Source of the DNA: Taudactylus pleione
Lineage: Eukaryota; Chordata; Amphibia; Anura; Myobatrachidae
Direction: 5' to 3'
Length of the DNA stretch: 64,000 nucleotides
NCBI GenBank assembly: GCA_031769625.1
Contig: JAUIMM010000016.1
Span: 18,620,566-18,684,565 of the forward strand
A model generated the notes under the pieces. It saw only the letters and a program-made list of their open reading frames with translations, did not search any database and was not told where the DNA came from. Position 1 is the first letter of the stretch; every line of letters begins with the position of its first letter. The translations under genes and the position numbers were made by a program. Below, in pieces: positions 10,801 through 24,830 of this stretch.

Positions 10801-13559
10801 TGACAAACATTGAAACAGCAGAGGGGGACCTGCTGAGAACCCCTAAGAGGCGGCCGGAGCGCCGACAAACATTGAAACAGCAGAGGGGGGCCTGCAGATA
10901 ACCCCTAAGAGGCGGCCGGAGCGCCGACAAACATTGAAACAGCAGAGGGGGACCTGCTGAGAACCCCTAAGAGGCGGCCGGAGCGCCGACAAACATTGAA
11001 ACAGAAGAGGGGGACCTGCTGAGAACCCCTAAGAGGCGGCCGGAGCGCCTACAAACATTGAAACAGCAGAGGGGGACCTGCTGAGAACCCCTAAGAGGCG
11101 GCTGGAGCGCCGACAAACATTGAAACAGCAGAGGGGGACCTGCTGAGAACCCCTATGAGGCGGCCTAAGTGCCGACAAACATTGAAACAGCAGAGGGGGA
11201 CCTGCTGAGAACCCCTAAGAGGCGGCTGGTGCGCCGACAAACATTGAAACAGCAGAGGGGGACCTGCTGAGAACCCCTAAGAGGCGGCCGGAGCGCCGAC
11301 AAACATTGAAACAGCAGAGGTGGACCTGCTGAGAACCCCTAAGAGGCGGTCAGAGCGCCGACAAACATTGAAACAGCAGAAGGGGACCTGCTGAGAACAC
11401 CGAAGAGGCGGCCGGAGCGCCGACAAACATTGAAACAGCAGAGGGGGACCTGCTGAGAACCCCTAAGAGGCGGCCGGAGCGCCGACAACCATTGAAACAG
11501 CAGAGGGGGACCTGCTGAGAACCTCTAAGAGGCGGCCAGAGCGCCGACAAACATTGAAACAGCAGAGGGGGACCAGCTGAGGACCCCTAAGAGCCGGCCG
11601 GAGCGCCGACAAACATTGAAACAGCAGAGGGGGACCTGCTGAGAACCCCTAAGAGGCGGCCGGAGCGCCTACAAACATTGAAACAGCAGAGGGGGACCTG
11701 CTGAGAACCCCTAGAGGCTGCCGAAGTCCCGAGAAACATTGAAACAGCAGAGGGGGACTTGCTGAGAACCCCTAAGAGGCGGCCGGTGCGCCGACAAACA
11801 TTGAAACAGCAGAGGGGGACCTGCTGAGAACCCTTATGAGGGGGCTGGAGCGCCGACAAACATTGAAACAGCAGAGGGGGACCTGCTGAGAACCCCTAAG
11901 AGGCGGCTGGAGCGCTGACAAACATTGAAACAGCAGAGGGGGACCTGCTGAGAACCCCTAAGAGGCGGCCGGTGCGCCGACAAACATTGAAACAGCAGAG
12001 GGGGACCTGCTGAGAACCCCTAAGAGGCGGCCGGAGCGCCGACAAACATTGAATCAGCAGAGGGGGACCTGCTGAGAACCCCTAAGAGGCGGCCGGAGCG
12101 CCGACAAACATTGAAAAAGCAGAAGGGGACCTGCTGAGAACACCGAAGAGGCGGCCGGAGCACCGACAAACATTGAAACAGCAGAGGGGGACCTGCTGAG
12201 AACCCCTAAGAGGCGGCCGGAGCGCCGACAAACATTGAAACAGCAGAGGGGGACTTGCTGAGAACCCCTAAGAGGCGGCCGGAGTGCCGACAAACATTGA
12301 AACAGCAGAGGGGGACCTGCTGAGAAACCCTAAGAGGCTGCCGGAGCGCCGACAAACATTGAAACAGCAGAGGGGGACCTGCAGATAACCCCTAAGAGGC
12401 CGCCGGAGCACCGACAAACATTGAAACTGCAGAGGGGGACCTGCTGAGAACCCCTAAGAGGCGGCCGGAGCGCCGACAAACATTGAAACAAGAGGGGGAC
12501 CTGCTGAGAACCCCTAAGAGGTGGCCGGAGCGCCTACAAACATTGAAACAGCAAAGGGGGACCTGCTGAGAACCCCTAAGATGCGGCCGAAGTGCCGACA
12601 AACATTGAAACAGCAGAGGGGGACTTGCTGAGAACCCCTAAGAGGCGGCCGAAGCACCGACCAGCATTGAAACAGCAGAGGGGGACCTGCTGAGAACCCC
12701 TAAGAGGCGGCCGGAGTGCCGACAAACATTGAAACAGCAGAGGGGGACCTGCTGATAACCCCTAAGAGGCGGCCGGAGCACCGACAAACATTGAAACAGC
12801 AGAGGGGGACCTGCTGAGAACCCCTCAGAGGCAGCCGAAGCGCCGACAAACATTGAAACAGCAGAGGGGGACCTGCTGAGAACCCCTTAGTGGCGGCCTA
12901 TGCGCCGACAAACATTGAAACAGCAGAGGGGGAACTGCTGAGAACCCCTAAGAGACAGCCGAAGCACCGACAAAACTTTGAAACAGCAGAGGGGGACTTG
13001 CTGAGAACCCCTAAGTGGCAGCCGAAGCGCCGACCAGCATTGAAACAGGAGAGGTGGACTTGCTGAGAACCCCTAAGAGGCGGCCGAAGCGCCGAACAGC
13101 ATTGAAACAGCAGCGGGGGACCTGCTGAGAACCCCTAAGAGGCGGCCGGAGCGCCGACAAACATTTAAACAGCAGAGGGGGACCTGCTGAGATCACCTAA
13201 GAGGCGGCCTGAGCGCCGACAAACATTGAAACAGCAGAGGGGGACCTGCTGAGAACACCTAAGAGGCGGCCGCAGCGCCGACAAATATTGAAACAGCAGA
13301 GGGGGACCTGCTGAGAACCCCTAAGAGGCGGCTGGAGCGCCGACAAACATTGAAACAGCAGAGGGGGACCTGCTGAGAACCCCTAAGAGGCGGCTGGTGC
13401 GCCGACAAACATTCAAACAGCAGAGGGGGACCTGCTGAGAACCCCTAAGAGGCAGCCGGAGCACCGTCAAACATTGAAACAGCAGAGGGGGACCTGCTGA
13501 GAACCCCTAAGAGGCGGCCAGAGCGCCGACAAACATTGAAACAGCAGAAGGGGACCTGC

Positions 13560-16500
13560 TGAGAACACCGAAGAGGCGGCCGAAGCGCCGACAAACATTG
13601 AAACAGCAGAGGGGGACCTGCTGAGAACCCCTAAGAGGCGGCCGGAGCGCCGACAACCATTGAAACAGCAGAGGGGGACCTGCTGAGAACCTCTAAGAGG
13701 CGGCCAGAGCGCCGACAAACATTGAAACAGCAGAGGGGGACCAGCTGAGAACCCCTAAGAGGCGGCCGGAGCGCCTACAAACATTGAAACAGCAGAGGGG
13801 GACCTGCTGAGAACCCCTAAGAGGCTGCCGAAGTCCCGAGAAACATTGAAACAGCAGAGGGGGACTTGCTGAGAACCCCTAAGAGGCGGCCGGAGCGCCG
13901 ACAAACATTGAAACAGCAGAGGGGGACCTGCTGAGAACCCCTATGAGGCGGCCGGAGCGCCGACAAACATTGAAACAGCAGAGGGGGACCTGCTGAGAAC
14001 CCCTAAGAGGCGGCTGGAGCGCCGACAAACATTGAAACAGCAGAGGGGGACCTGCTGAGAACCCCTAAGAGGCGGCTGGTGCGCCGACAAACATTGAAAC
14101 AGCAGAGGGGGACCTGCTGAGAACCCCTAAGAGGCGGCCGGAGCGCCGACAAACATTGAAACAGCAGAGGGGGACCTGCTGAGAACCCCTAAGAGGCGGC
14201 CAGAGCGCCGACAAACATTGAAACAGCAGAAGGGGACCTACTGAGAACACCGAAGAGGCGGCCAAAGCGCCGACAAACATTGAAACAGCAGAGGGGGACC
14301 TGCTGAGAACCCCTAAGAGGCGGCCGGATCGCCGACAAACATTGAAACAGCAGAGGGGGACTTGCTGAGAATCCCTAAGAGGCGGCCGGAGTGCCGACAA
14401 ACATTGAAACAGCAGAGGGGGACCTGCTGAGAACCCCTAAGAGGCGGCCGGAGCGCTGACAAACATTGAAACAGCAGAGGGGGACCTGCAGATAACCCCT
14501 AAGAGGCGGCCGGAGCACCGACAAACATTGAAACAGCAGAGGGGGACCTGCTGAGAACCCCTAAGAGGCGGCCGGAGCGCCGACAAACATTGAAACAGAA
14601 GAGGGGGACCTGCTGAGAACCCCTAAGAGGCGGCCGGAGCGCCTACAAACATTGAAACAGCAGAGGGGGACCTGCTGAGAACCCCTAAGATGCGGCCGAA
14701 ATGCCGACAAACATTGAAACAGCAGAGGGGGACTTGCTGAGAACCCCTAAGAGGCGGCCGAAGCGCCGACCAGCATTGAAACAGCAGAGGGGGACCTGCT
14801 GAGAACCCCTAAGAGGCGGCCGGAGTGCCGACAAACATTGAAACAGCAGAGGGGGACCTGCTGAGAACCCCTAAGAGGCGGCCGGAGCACCGACAAACAT
14901 TGAAACAGCAGAGGGGGACCTGCTGAGAACCCCTCAGAGGCGGCCGAAGCGCCGACAAACATTGAAACAGCAGAGGGGGACCTGCTGAGAACCCCTTAGT
15001 GGCGGCGTATGCGCCGACAAACATTGAAACAGCAGAGGGGGAACTGCTGAGAACCCCTAAGAGACTGCCGAAGCACCGACAAAACTTTGAAACAGCAGAG
15101 GGGGACTTGCTGAGAACCCCTAAGTGGCAGCCGAAGCGCCGACCAGCATTGAAACAGCAGAGGGGGACTTGCTGAGAACCCCTAAGAGGCGGCCGAAGCG
15201 CCGACCAGCATTGAAACAGCAGCGGGGGACCTGCTGAGAACCCCTAAGAGGCGGCCGGAGCGCCGACAAACATTGAAACAGCAGAGGGGGACCTGCTGAG
15301 ATCACCTAAGAGGCGGCCTGAGCGCCGACAAACATTGAAACAGCAGAGGGGGACCTGCTGAGAACACCTAAGAGGCGGCCGCAGCGCCGACAAATATTGA
15401 AACAGCAGAGGGGGACCTGCTGAGAACCCCTAAGAGGCGGCGATAGCGCCGACAAACATTGAAGCAGCAGAGGGGGACCTGCTGAGAACCCCTAAGAGGC
15501 GGCCGGATCGCCGACAAACATTGAAACAGCAGAGGGGGACTTGCTGAGAACCCCTAAGAGGCGGCCGGAGTGCCGACAAACATTGAAACAGCAGAGGGGG
15601 ACCTGCTGAGAACCCCTAAGAGGCGGCCGGAGCGCTGACAAACATTGAAACAGCAGAGGGGGACCTGCAGATAACCCTTAAGAGGCGGCCGGAGCACCGA
15701 CAAACATTGAAACAGCAGAGGGGGACCTGCTGAGAACCCCTAAGAGGCGGCCGGAGCGCCGACAAACATTGAAACAGAAGAGGGGGACCTGCTGAGAACC
15801 CCTAAGAGGCGGCCGGAGCGCCTACAAACATTGAAACAGCAGAGGGGGACCTGCTGAGAACCCCTAAGATGCGGCCGAAGTGCCGACAAACATTGAAACA
15901 GCAGAGGGGGACTTGCTGAGAACCCCTAAGAGGCGGCCGAAGCGCCGACCAGCATTGAAACAGCAGAGGGGGACCTGCTGAGAACCCCTAAGAGGCGGCC
16001 GGAGTGCAGACAAACATTGAAACAGCAGAGGGGGACCTGCTGAGAACCCCTAAGAGGCGGCCGGAGCACCGACAAACATTGAAACAGCAGAGGGGGACCT
16101 GCTGAGAACCCCTCAGAGGCGGCCGAAGCGCCGACAAACATTGAAACAGCAGAGGGGGACCTGCTGAGAACCCCTTAGTGGCGGCCTATGCGCCGACAAA
16201 CATTGAAACAGCAGAGGGGGAACTGCTGAGAACCCCTAAGAGACAGCCGAAGCACCGACAAAACTTTGAAACAGCAGAGGGGGACTTGCTGAGAACCCCT
16301 AAGTGGCAGCCGAAGCGCCGACCAGCATTGAAACAGCAGAGGGGGACCTGCTGAGAACCCCTAAGAGGCGGCCGGAGCGCCGACAAACATTGAAACAGCA
16401 GAGGGGGACCTGCTGAGATCACCTAAGAGGCGGCCTGAGCGCCGACAAACATTGAAACAGCAGAGGGGGACCTGCTGAGAACACCTAAGAGGCGGCCGCA

Positions 16501-16655
16501 GCGCCGACAAATATTGAAACAGCAGAGGGGGACCTGCTGAGAACCCCTAAGAGGCGGCGATAGCGCCGACAAACAATGAAGCAGCAGAGGGGGACCTGCT
16601 GAGAACCCCTTAGAGGTGGCCGTAGCGCCGACAAACATTGAAACAGCAGAGGGGG
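13560..16655 (+). repeat. 3.1-kb tandem block, copy 1 of 2
   Basis: Copy 1 of a tandem duplication whose second copy starts immediately after it. The offset is 3,164 bp from about 13.76 kb onward and 3,102 bp before that, because copy 1 lacks the 'agccggccgg' monomer present in copy 2 near 16.86 kb. Private variants shared by both copies include 'gagaatccctaag' (14368 and 17532) and 'ccaaagcgcc' (14262 and 17426). The match stops at about 13.56 and 16.65 kb. Confidence 0.85.
14312..16500 (+). repeat. Nested duplication, offset 1,179 bp, inside the 3.1-kb block
   Basis: The order 'ggatcgcc', 'ggagtgcc', 'gcgctgac', 'gcagataacc', 'gcaccgac', 'cagaagagg', 'gcgcctac', 'gatgcggccgaa', 'gaccagc', 'cctcagagg', 'cttagtggcgg', 'gacaaaactttg' at 14.31-15.49 kb recurs at 15.49-16.5 kb. 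The second copy lacks one 'gcagcggggg' monomer. The same nested pair appears in the second 3.16-kb copy (17.48-19.67 kb), so the 1,179-bp event is older than the 3,164-bp event. Confidence 0.8.
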
Positions 16656-19600
16656 ACCTGCTGAGAACACCGAAGAGGCGGCCGAAGCGCCGACAAACAT
16701 TGAAACAGCAGAGGGGGACCTGCTGAGAACCCCTAAGAGGCGGCCGGAGCGCCGACAACCATTGAAACAGCAGAGGGGGACCTGCTGAGAACCTCTAAGA
16801 GGCAGCCAGAGCGCCGACAAACATTGAAACAGCAGAGGGGGACCAGCTGAGAACCCCTAAGAGCCGGCCGGAGCGCCGACAAACATTGAAACAGCAGAGG
16901 GGGACCTGCTGAGAACCCCTAAGAGGCGGCCGGAGCGCCTACAAACATTGAAACAGCAGAGGGGGACCTGCTGAGAACCCCTAAGAGGCTGCCGAAGTCC
17001 CGAGAAACATTGAAACAGCAGAGGGGGACTTGCTGAGAACCCCTAAGAGGCGGCCGGAGCGCCGACAAACATTGAAACAGCAGAGGGGGACCTGCTGAGA
17101 ACCCCTATGAGGCGGCCGGAGCGCCGACAAACATTGAAACAGCAGAGGGGGACCTGCTGAGAACCCCTAAGAGGCGGCTGGAGCGCCGACAAACATTGAA
17201 ACAGCAGAGGGGGACCTGCTGAGAACCCCTAAGAGGCGGCTGGTGCGCCGACAAACATTGAAACAGCAGAGGGGGACCTGCTGAGAACCCCTAAGAGGCG
17301 GCCGGAGCGCCGACAAACATTGAAACAGCAGAGGGGGACCTGCTGAGAACCCCTAAGAGGCGGCCAGAGCGCCGACAAACATTGAAACAGCAGAAGGGGA
17401 CCTGCTGAGAACACCGAAGAGGCGGCCAAAGCGCCGACAAACATTGAAACAGCAGAGGGGGACCTGCTGAGAACCCCTAAGAGGCGGCCGGATCGCCGAC
17501 AAACATTGAAACAGCAGAGGGGGACTTGCTGAGAATCCCTAAGAGGCGGCCGGAGTGCCGACAAACATTGAAACAGCAGAGGGGGACCTGCTGAGAACCC
17601 CTAAGAGGCGGCCGGAGCGCTGACAAACATTGAAACAGCAGAGGGGGACCTGCAGATAACCCCTAAGAGGCGGCCGGAGCACCGACAAACATTGAAACAG
17701 CAGAGGGGGACCTGCTGAGAACCCCTAAGAGGCGGCCGGAGCGCCGACAAACATTGAAACAGAAGAGGGGGACCTGCTGAGAACCCCTAAGAGGCGGCCG
17801 GAGCGCCTACAAACATTGAAACAGCAGAGGGGGACCTGCTGAGAACCCCTAAGATGCGGCCGAAGTGCCGACAAACATTGAAACAGCAGAGGGGGACTTG
17901 CTGAGAACCCCTAAGAGGCGGCCGAAGCGCCGACCAGCATTGAAACAGCAGAGGGGGACCTGCTGAGAACCCCTAAGAGGCGGCCGGAGTGCCGACAAAC
18001 ATTGAAACAGCAGAGGGGGACCTGCTGAGAACCCCTAAGAGGCGGCCGGAGCACCGACAAACATTGAAACAGCAGAGGGGGACCTGCTGAGAACCCCTCA
18101 GAGGCGGCCGAAGCGCCGACAAACATTGAAACAGCAGAGGGGGACCTGCTGAGAACCCCTTAGTGGCGGCCTATGCGCCGACAAACATTGAAACAGCAGA
18201 GGGGGAACTGCTGAGAACCCCTAAGAGACAGCCGAAGCACCGACAAAACTTTGAAACAGCAGAGGGGGACTTGCTGAGAACCCCTAAGTGGCAGCCGAAG
18301 CGCCGACCAGCATTGAAACAGCAGAGGGGGACTTGCTGAGAACCCCTAAGAGGCGGCCGAAGCGCCGACCAGCATTGAAACAGCAGCGGGGGACCTGCTG
18401 AGAACCCCTAAGAGGCGGCCGGAGCGCCGACAAACATTGAAACAGCAGAGGGGGACCTGCTGAGATCACCTAAGAGGCGGCCTGAGCGCCGACAAACATT
18501 GAAACAGCAGAGGGGGACCTGCTGAGAACACCTAAGAGGCGGCCGCAGCGCCGACAAATATTGAAACAGCAGAGGGGGACCTGCTGAGAACCCCTAAGAG
18601 GCGGCGATAGCGCCGACAAACATTGAAGCAGCAGAGGGGGACCTGCTGAGAACCCCTAAGAGGCGGCCGGATCGCCGACAAACATTGAAACAGCAGAGGG
18701 GGACTTGCTGAGAACCCCTAAGAGGCGGCCGGAGTGCCGACAAACATTGAAACAGCAGAGGGGGACCTGCTGAGAACCCCTAAGAGGCGGCCGGAGTGCT
18801 GACAAACATTGAAACAGCAGAGGGGGACCTGCAGATAACCCTTAAGAGGCGGCCGGAGCACCGACAAACATTGAAACAGCAGAGGGGGACCTGCTGAGAA
18901 CCCCTAAGAGGCGGCCGGAGCGCCGACAAACATTGAAACAGAAGAGGGGGACCTGCTGAGAACCCCTAAGAGGCGGCCGGAGCGCCTACAAACATTGAAA
19001 CAGCAGAGGGGGACCTGCTGAGAACCCCTAAGATGCGGCCGAAGTGCCGACAAACATTGAAACAGCAGAGGGGGACTTGCTGAGAACCCCTAAGAGGCGG
19101 CCGAAGCGCCGACCAGCATTGAAACAGCAGAGGGGGACCTGCTGAGAACCCCTAAGAGGCGGCCGGAGTGCAGACAAACATTGAAACAGCAGAGGGGGAC
19201 CTGCTGAGAACCCCTAAGAGGCGGCCGGAGCACCGACAAACATTGAAACAGCAGAGGGGGACCTGCTGAGAACCCCTCAGAGGTGGCCGAAGCGCCGACA
19301 AACATTGAAACAGCAGAGGGGGACCTGCTGAGAACCCCTTAGTGGCGGCCTATGCGCCGACAAACATTGAAACAGCAGAGGGGGAACTGCTGAGAACCCC
19401 TAAGAGACAGCCGAAGCACCGACAAAACTTTGAAACAGCAGAGGGGGACTTGCTGAGAACCCCTAAGTGGCAGCCGAAGCGCCGACCAGCATTGAAACAG
19501 CAGAGGGGGACCTGCTGAGAACCCCTAAGAGGCGGCCGGAGCGCCGACAAACATTGAAACAGCAGAGGGGGACCTGCTGAGATCACCTAAGAGGCGGCCT

Positions 19601-19820
19601 GAGCGCCGACAAACATTGAAACAGCAGAGGGGGACCTGCTGAGAACACCTAAGAGGCGGCCGCAGCGCCGACAAATATTGAAACAGCAGAGGGGGACCTG
19701 CTGAGAACCCCTAAGAGGCGGCGATAGCGCCGACAAACAATGAAGCAGCAGAGGGGGACCTGCTGAGAACCCCTTAGAGGTGGCCGTAGCGCCGACAAAC
19801 ATTGAAACAGCAGAGGGGGA
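16656..19820 (+). repeat. 3.16-kb tandem block, copy 2 of 2
   Basis: Repeats the monomer order of 13.56-16.65 kb. It ends where 19.82 kb carries 'ggagtgccgagaa' while the corresponding place in copy 1 (16.66 kb) carries 'aacaccgaag'. Direct adjacency of the copies indicates a single unequal exchange or an equivalent duplication. Confidence 0.85.
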
Positions 19821-20199
19821 CCTGCTGAGAACCCCTAAGAGGCGGCCGGAGTGCCGAGAAAAATTGAAACAGCAGAGGGGGACCTGCTGAGAACCCCTAA
19901 GAGGCGGCCGAAGCGCCGACAAACATTGAAACAGCAGAGCGGGACCTGCTGAGAACCCCTAAGAGGCGGCTGATGCGCCGACAAACAATGAAACAGCAGA
20001 GGGGGACCTGCTGAGAACCCCTAAGAGGCGGCCGAAGCGCCGACAAACATTGAAACAGCAGAGGGGGACCTGCTGAGAACCCCTAAGAGGCGGCCGGAGC
20101 GCCGTCAAACATTGAAACAGCAGAGGGGGACCTGCTGAGAACCCCTAAGAGGCGGCCGGAGCGCCGACAAACATTGAAACAGCAGAGGGGGACCTGCTG

Positions 20200-21900
20200 A
20201 GAACCCCTAAGAGGCGGCCAGAGCGCCGATAAACATTGAAACAGCAGAAGGGGACCTGCTGAGAACCCCTAAGAGGCGTCTGAAGTGCCGACAACCATTG
20301 AAACAGCAGAGGGGGACCTGCTGAGAACCCCTAAGAGGCGGCCGGAGCGCCGACAAACATTGAAACAGCAGAGGGGGACCTGCTGAGAACCCCTAAGAGG
20401 CGGCTGGAGGGCCGACAAATATTGAAACAGCAGAGGGGGACCTGCTGAGAACCTCTAAGAGGCGGCTGGTGCGCCGACAAACATTGAAACAGCAGAGGGG
20501 GACCTGCTGAGAACCCCTAAGAGGCGGCCGGAGCGCCGACAAACATTGAAACAGCAGAGGGGGACCTGCTGAGAACCCCTAAGAGGCGGCCAGAGCGCCG
20601 ACAAACATTGAAACAGCAGAAGGGGACCTGCTGAGAACACCTAAGAGGCGGCCGGAGCGCCGACAAACATTGAAACAGCAGAGGGGAACCTGCTGAGAAC
20701 CCCTAAGAGGCGTCCGGAGCGCCGACAAACATTGAAACAGCAGAGGGGGACTTGCTGAGAACCCCTAAGAGGCGGCCGGAGTGCCGACAAACATTGAAAC
20801 AGCAGAGGGTGACCTGCAGATAACCCCTAAGAGGCTGCCGGAGCACCGACAAACATTGAAACAGCAGAGGGGGACCTGCTGAGAACCCCTAAGAGGTAGC
20901 CGGAGCGCCGACAAACATTGAAACAGAAGAGGGGGACCTGCTGAGAACCCCTAAGAGGCGGCCAGAGCGCCGATAAACATTGAAACAGCAGAGGGAACCT
21001 GCTGAGAACACCGAAGAGGCGGCCGGAGCGCCGACAAACATTGAAACAGCAGAGGGTGACTTGCTGAGAACCCCAAAGAGGCGGCCGAAGCGCCGACCAG
21101 CATTGAAACAGCAGAGGGGGACCTGCTGAGAACCCCTAAGAGGCGGCCGGAGTGCCGACACACATTGAAACAGCAGAGGGGGACCTGCTGAGAACCCCTC
21201 AGAGGCGGCCGAAGCGCCGACAAACATTGAAACAGCAGAGGGGGACCTGCTGAGAACCCCTAAGTGGCGGCCTATGCGCCGACAAACATTGAAACAGCAG
21301 AGGGGGAACTGCTGAGAACCCCTAAGAGACAGCCGAAGCACCGACAAAACTTTGAAACAGCAGAGGGGGACTTGCTGAGAACCCGAAAGTGGCAGCCGAA
21401 GCGCCGACCAGCATTGAAACAGCAGAGGGGGACTTGCTGAGAACCCCTAAGAGGCGGCCAAAGCGCCGACCAGCATTGAAACAGCAGCGGTGGACCTGCT
21501 GAGAACCCCTAAGAGGCGGCAGGAGCGCCGACAAATATTGAAACAGCAGAGGGGGACCTGCTGAGAACACCGAAGAGGCGGCCGGAGCGCCGACAAACAT
21601 TGAAACAGCAGAGGGGGACCTGCTGAGAACCCCTAAGAGGCTGCCGGATCGCCGACAAACATTGAAACAGCAGAGGGGGACTTGCTGAGAACCCCTAAGA
21701 GGCGGCCGGAGTGCCGACAAACATTGAAACAGCAGAGGGGGACCTGCTGAGAACCCCTAAGAGGCGGCCGGAGCGCTGACAAACATTGAAACAGCAGAGG
21801 GGGACCTGCAGATAACCCCTAAGAGGCGGCCGGAGCACCGACAAACATTGAAACAGCAGAGGGGGACCTGCTGAGAACCCCTAAGAGGCGGCCGGAGCGC
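20200..21900 (+). repeat. Block recurring at 25.1-27.0 kb
   Basis: Shares ordered private variants with 25.1-27.0 kb: 'gcgtctgaagtgcc', 'ggctggagggcc' plus 'aaatattg', 'gaggggaacc', 'gcgtccggag', 'gagggaacctg' with 'aacaccgaag', 'agggtgacttg', and 'gcagcggtgg'. The offset steps from 4,901 to 5,025 to 5,087 bp, reflecting two and then one extra monomers in the later copy. Confidence 0.75.
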
Positions 21901-23550
21901 CGACAAACATTGAAACAGAAGAGGGGGACCTGCTGAGAACCCCTAAGAGGCGGCCGGAGCGCCTACAAACATTGAAACAGCAGAGGGGGACTTGCTGAGA
22001 ACCCCTAAGATGCGGCCGAAGTGCCGACAAACATTGAAACAGCAGAGGGGGACTTGCTGAGAACCCCTAAGAGGCGGCCGAAGCGCCGACCAGCATTGAA
22101 ACAGCAGAGGGGGACCTGCTGAGAACCCCTAAGAGGCGGCCGGAGTGCCGACAAACATTGAAACAGCAGAGGGGGACCTGCTGAGAACCCCTAAGAGGCG
22201 GCCGGAGCACCGACAAACATTGAAACAGCAGAGGGGGACCTGCTGAGAACCCCTCAGAGGCGGCTGAAGCGCCGACAAACATTGAAACAGCAGAGGGGGA
22301 CCTGCTGAGAACCCCTTAGTGGCGGCCTATGCGCCGACAAACATTGAAACAGCATAGGGGGAACTGCTGAGAACCCCTAAGAGACAGCCGAAGCACCGAC
22401 AAAAATTTGAAACAGCAGAGGGGGACTTGCTGAGAACCCCTAAGTGGCAGCCGAAGCGCCGACCAGCATTGAAACAGCAGAGGGGGACTTGCTGAGAACC
22501 CCTAAGAGGCGGCCGAAGCGCCGACCAGCATTGAAACAGCAGCGGGGGACCTGCTGAGAACCCCTAAGAGGCGGCCGGAGCGCCGACAAACATTGAAACA
22601 GCAGAGGGGGACCTGCTGAGATCACCTAAGAGGCGGCCTGAGCGCCGACAAACAATGAAACAGCAGAGGGGGACCTGCTGAGAACACCTAAGAGGCGGCC
22701 GCAGCGCCGACAAATATTGAAACAGCAGAGGGGGACCTGCTGAGAACCCCTAAGAGGCGGCGATAGCGCCGACAAACATTGAAGCAGCAGAGGGGGACCT
22801 GCTGAGAACCCCTTAGAGGTGGCCGTAGCGCCGACAAACATTGAAACAGCAGAGGAGGACCTGCTGAGAACCCCTAAGAGGCGGCCGGAGTGCCGAGAAA
22901 CATTGAAACAGCAGAGGGGGACCTGCTGAGAACCCCTAAGAGGCAGCCGAAGCGCCGACAAACATTGAAACAGCAGAGCGGGACCTGCTGAGAACCCCTA
23001 AGAGGCGGCTGAAGCGCCGACAAACAATGAAACAGCAGAGGGGGACCTGCTGAGAACCCCTAAGAGGCGGCCGAAGCGCCGACAAACATTGAAACAGCAG
23101 AGGGGGACCTGCTGAGAACCCCTAAGAGGCGGCCGGAGCGCCGACAAACATTGAAACAGCAGAGGGGGACCTGAAGATAACCCCTAAGAGGCGGCCGGAG
23201 CGACGTCAAACATTGAAACAGCAGAGGGGGACCTGCTGAGAACCCCTAAGAGGCGGCCGGAGCGCCGACAAACATTGAAACAGCAGAGGGGGACCTGCTG
23301 AGAACCCCTAAGAGGCGGCCAGAGCGCCGATAAACATTGAAACAGCAGAAGGGGACCTGCTGAGAACCCCTAAGAGGCGTCTGAAGTGCCGACAACCATT
23401 GAAACAGCAGAGGGGGACCTGCTGAGAACCCCTAAGAGGCGGCCGGAGCGCCGACAAACATTGAAACAGCAGAGGGGGACCTGCTGAGAACCCCTAAGAG
23501 GCGGCTGGAGCGCCGACAAACATTGAAACAGCAGAGGGGGACCTGCTGAG
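21530..23550 (+). repeat. 2-kb block recurring at 30.8-32.8 kb (offset about 9,245 bp)
   Basis: Shared ordered markers include 'gaaaaatttg'-type ends (22401 and 31646), 'ggcgatagcgcc' with 'gaagcagcag', 'gaggaggacc' (22853 and 32098), 'gagcgggacc', and the rare 'ctgaagataacc' followed by 'gcgacgtcaaac' (23171 and 32416). The match ends where 23.57 kb reads 'ccagagcgccgata' and 32.81 kb reads 'ctggtgcgcc'. Confidence 0.8.
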
Positions 23551-23834
23551 AACCTCTAAGAGGCGGCCAGAGCGCCGATAAACATTGAAACAGCAGAAGG
23601 GGACCTGCTGAGAACCCCTAAGAGGCGTCTGAAGTGCCGAAAACCATTGAAACAGCAGAGGGGGACCTGCTGAGAACCCCTTAGAGGCGGCCGGAGCGCC
23701 GACAAACATTGAAACAGCAGAGGGGGACCTGCTGAGAACCCCTAAGAGGCGGCCGGAGTGCCGACAAACATTGAAACAGCAGAGGGGGACCTGCTGAGAA
23801 CCCCTAAGAGGCGGCCGGAGCGCTGACAAACATT

Positions 23835-24830
23835 GAAACAGTAGAGGGGGACCTGCAGATAACCCCTAAGAGGCGGCCGGAGCACCGACAAACATTGAAA
23901 CAGCAGAGGGGGACCTGCTGAGAACCCCTAAGAGGCGGCCGGAGCGCCGACAAACATTGAAACAGAAGAGGGGGACCTGCTGAGAACCCCTAAGATGCGG
24001 CCGAAGTGCCGACAAACATTGAAACAGCAGAGGGGGACTTGCTGAGAACCCCTAAGAGGCGGCCGAAGCACCGACCAGCATTGAAACAGCAGAGGGGGAC
24101 CTGCTGAGAACCCCTAAGAGGCGGCCGGAGTGCCGACAAACATTGAAACAGCAGAGGGGGACCTGCTGAGAACCCCTAAGAGGCGGCCGGAGCACCGACA
24201 AACATTGAAACAGCAGAGGGGGACCTGCTGAGAACCCCTCAGAGGCGGCTGAAGCGCCGACAAACATTGAAACAGCAGAGGGGGACCTGCTGAGAACCCC
24301 TTAGTGGCGGCCTATGCGCCGACAAACATTGAAACAGCAGAGGGGGAACTGCTGAGAACCCCTAAGAGACAGCCGAAGCACCGACAAAAATTTGAAACAG
24401 CAGAGGGGGACTTGCTGAGAACCCCTAAGTGGCAGCTGAAGCGCCGACCAGCATTGAAACAGCAGCGGGGGACCTGCTGAGAACCCCTAAGAGGCGGCTG
24501 GTGCGCCGACAAACATTGAAACAGCAGAGGGGGACCTGCAGATAACCCCTAAGAGGCTGCCGGAGCACCGACAAACATTGAAACAGCAGAGGTGGACCTG
24601 CTGAGAACCCCTAAGAGGCAGCCGGAGCGCCGACAAACATTGAAACAGAAGAATTGGGGACCAGCTGAGAACCCCTAAGAGGCGGCCAGAGCGCCGATAA
24701 ACATTGAAACAGCAGAGGGAACCTGCTGAGAACACCTAAGAGGCGGCCGGAGCGCCGACAAACTTTGAAACAGAAGAGGGGGACCTGCTGAGAACCCCTA
24801 AGCGGCGGCCGGAGCGCCTACAAACATTGA
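23835..24830 (+). repeat. Block recurring at 26.88-27.68 kb, tagged by a unique 'gaagaattgggg' monomer
   Basis: 'cagtagagg' (23840 and 26880) and 'cagaagaattggggacc' (about 24647 and 27501) occur only in this pair as far as I can see. The second copy lacks three monomers, seen as the offset changing from about 3,040 to 2,854 bp. Confidence 0.8.

Noticed and set aside
13560..19820. Assembly artefact as the explanation for the long duplicated blocks
   Set aside because: The copies differ by scattered private substitutions and single-monomer gains or losses, which a simple assembly echo would not produce. Collapse or misordering elsewhere in the array cannot be excluded without reads.
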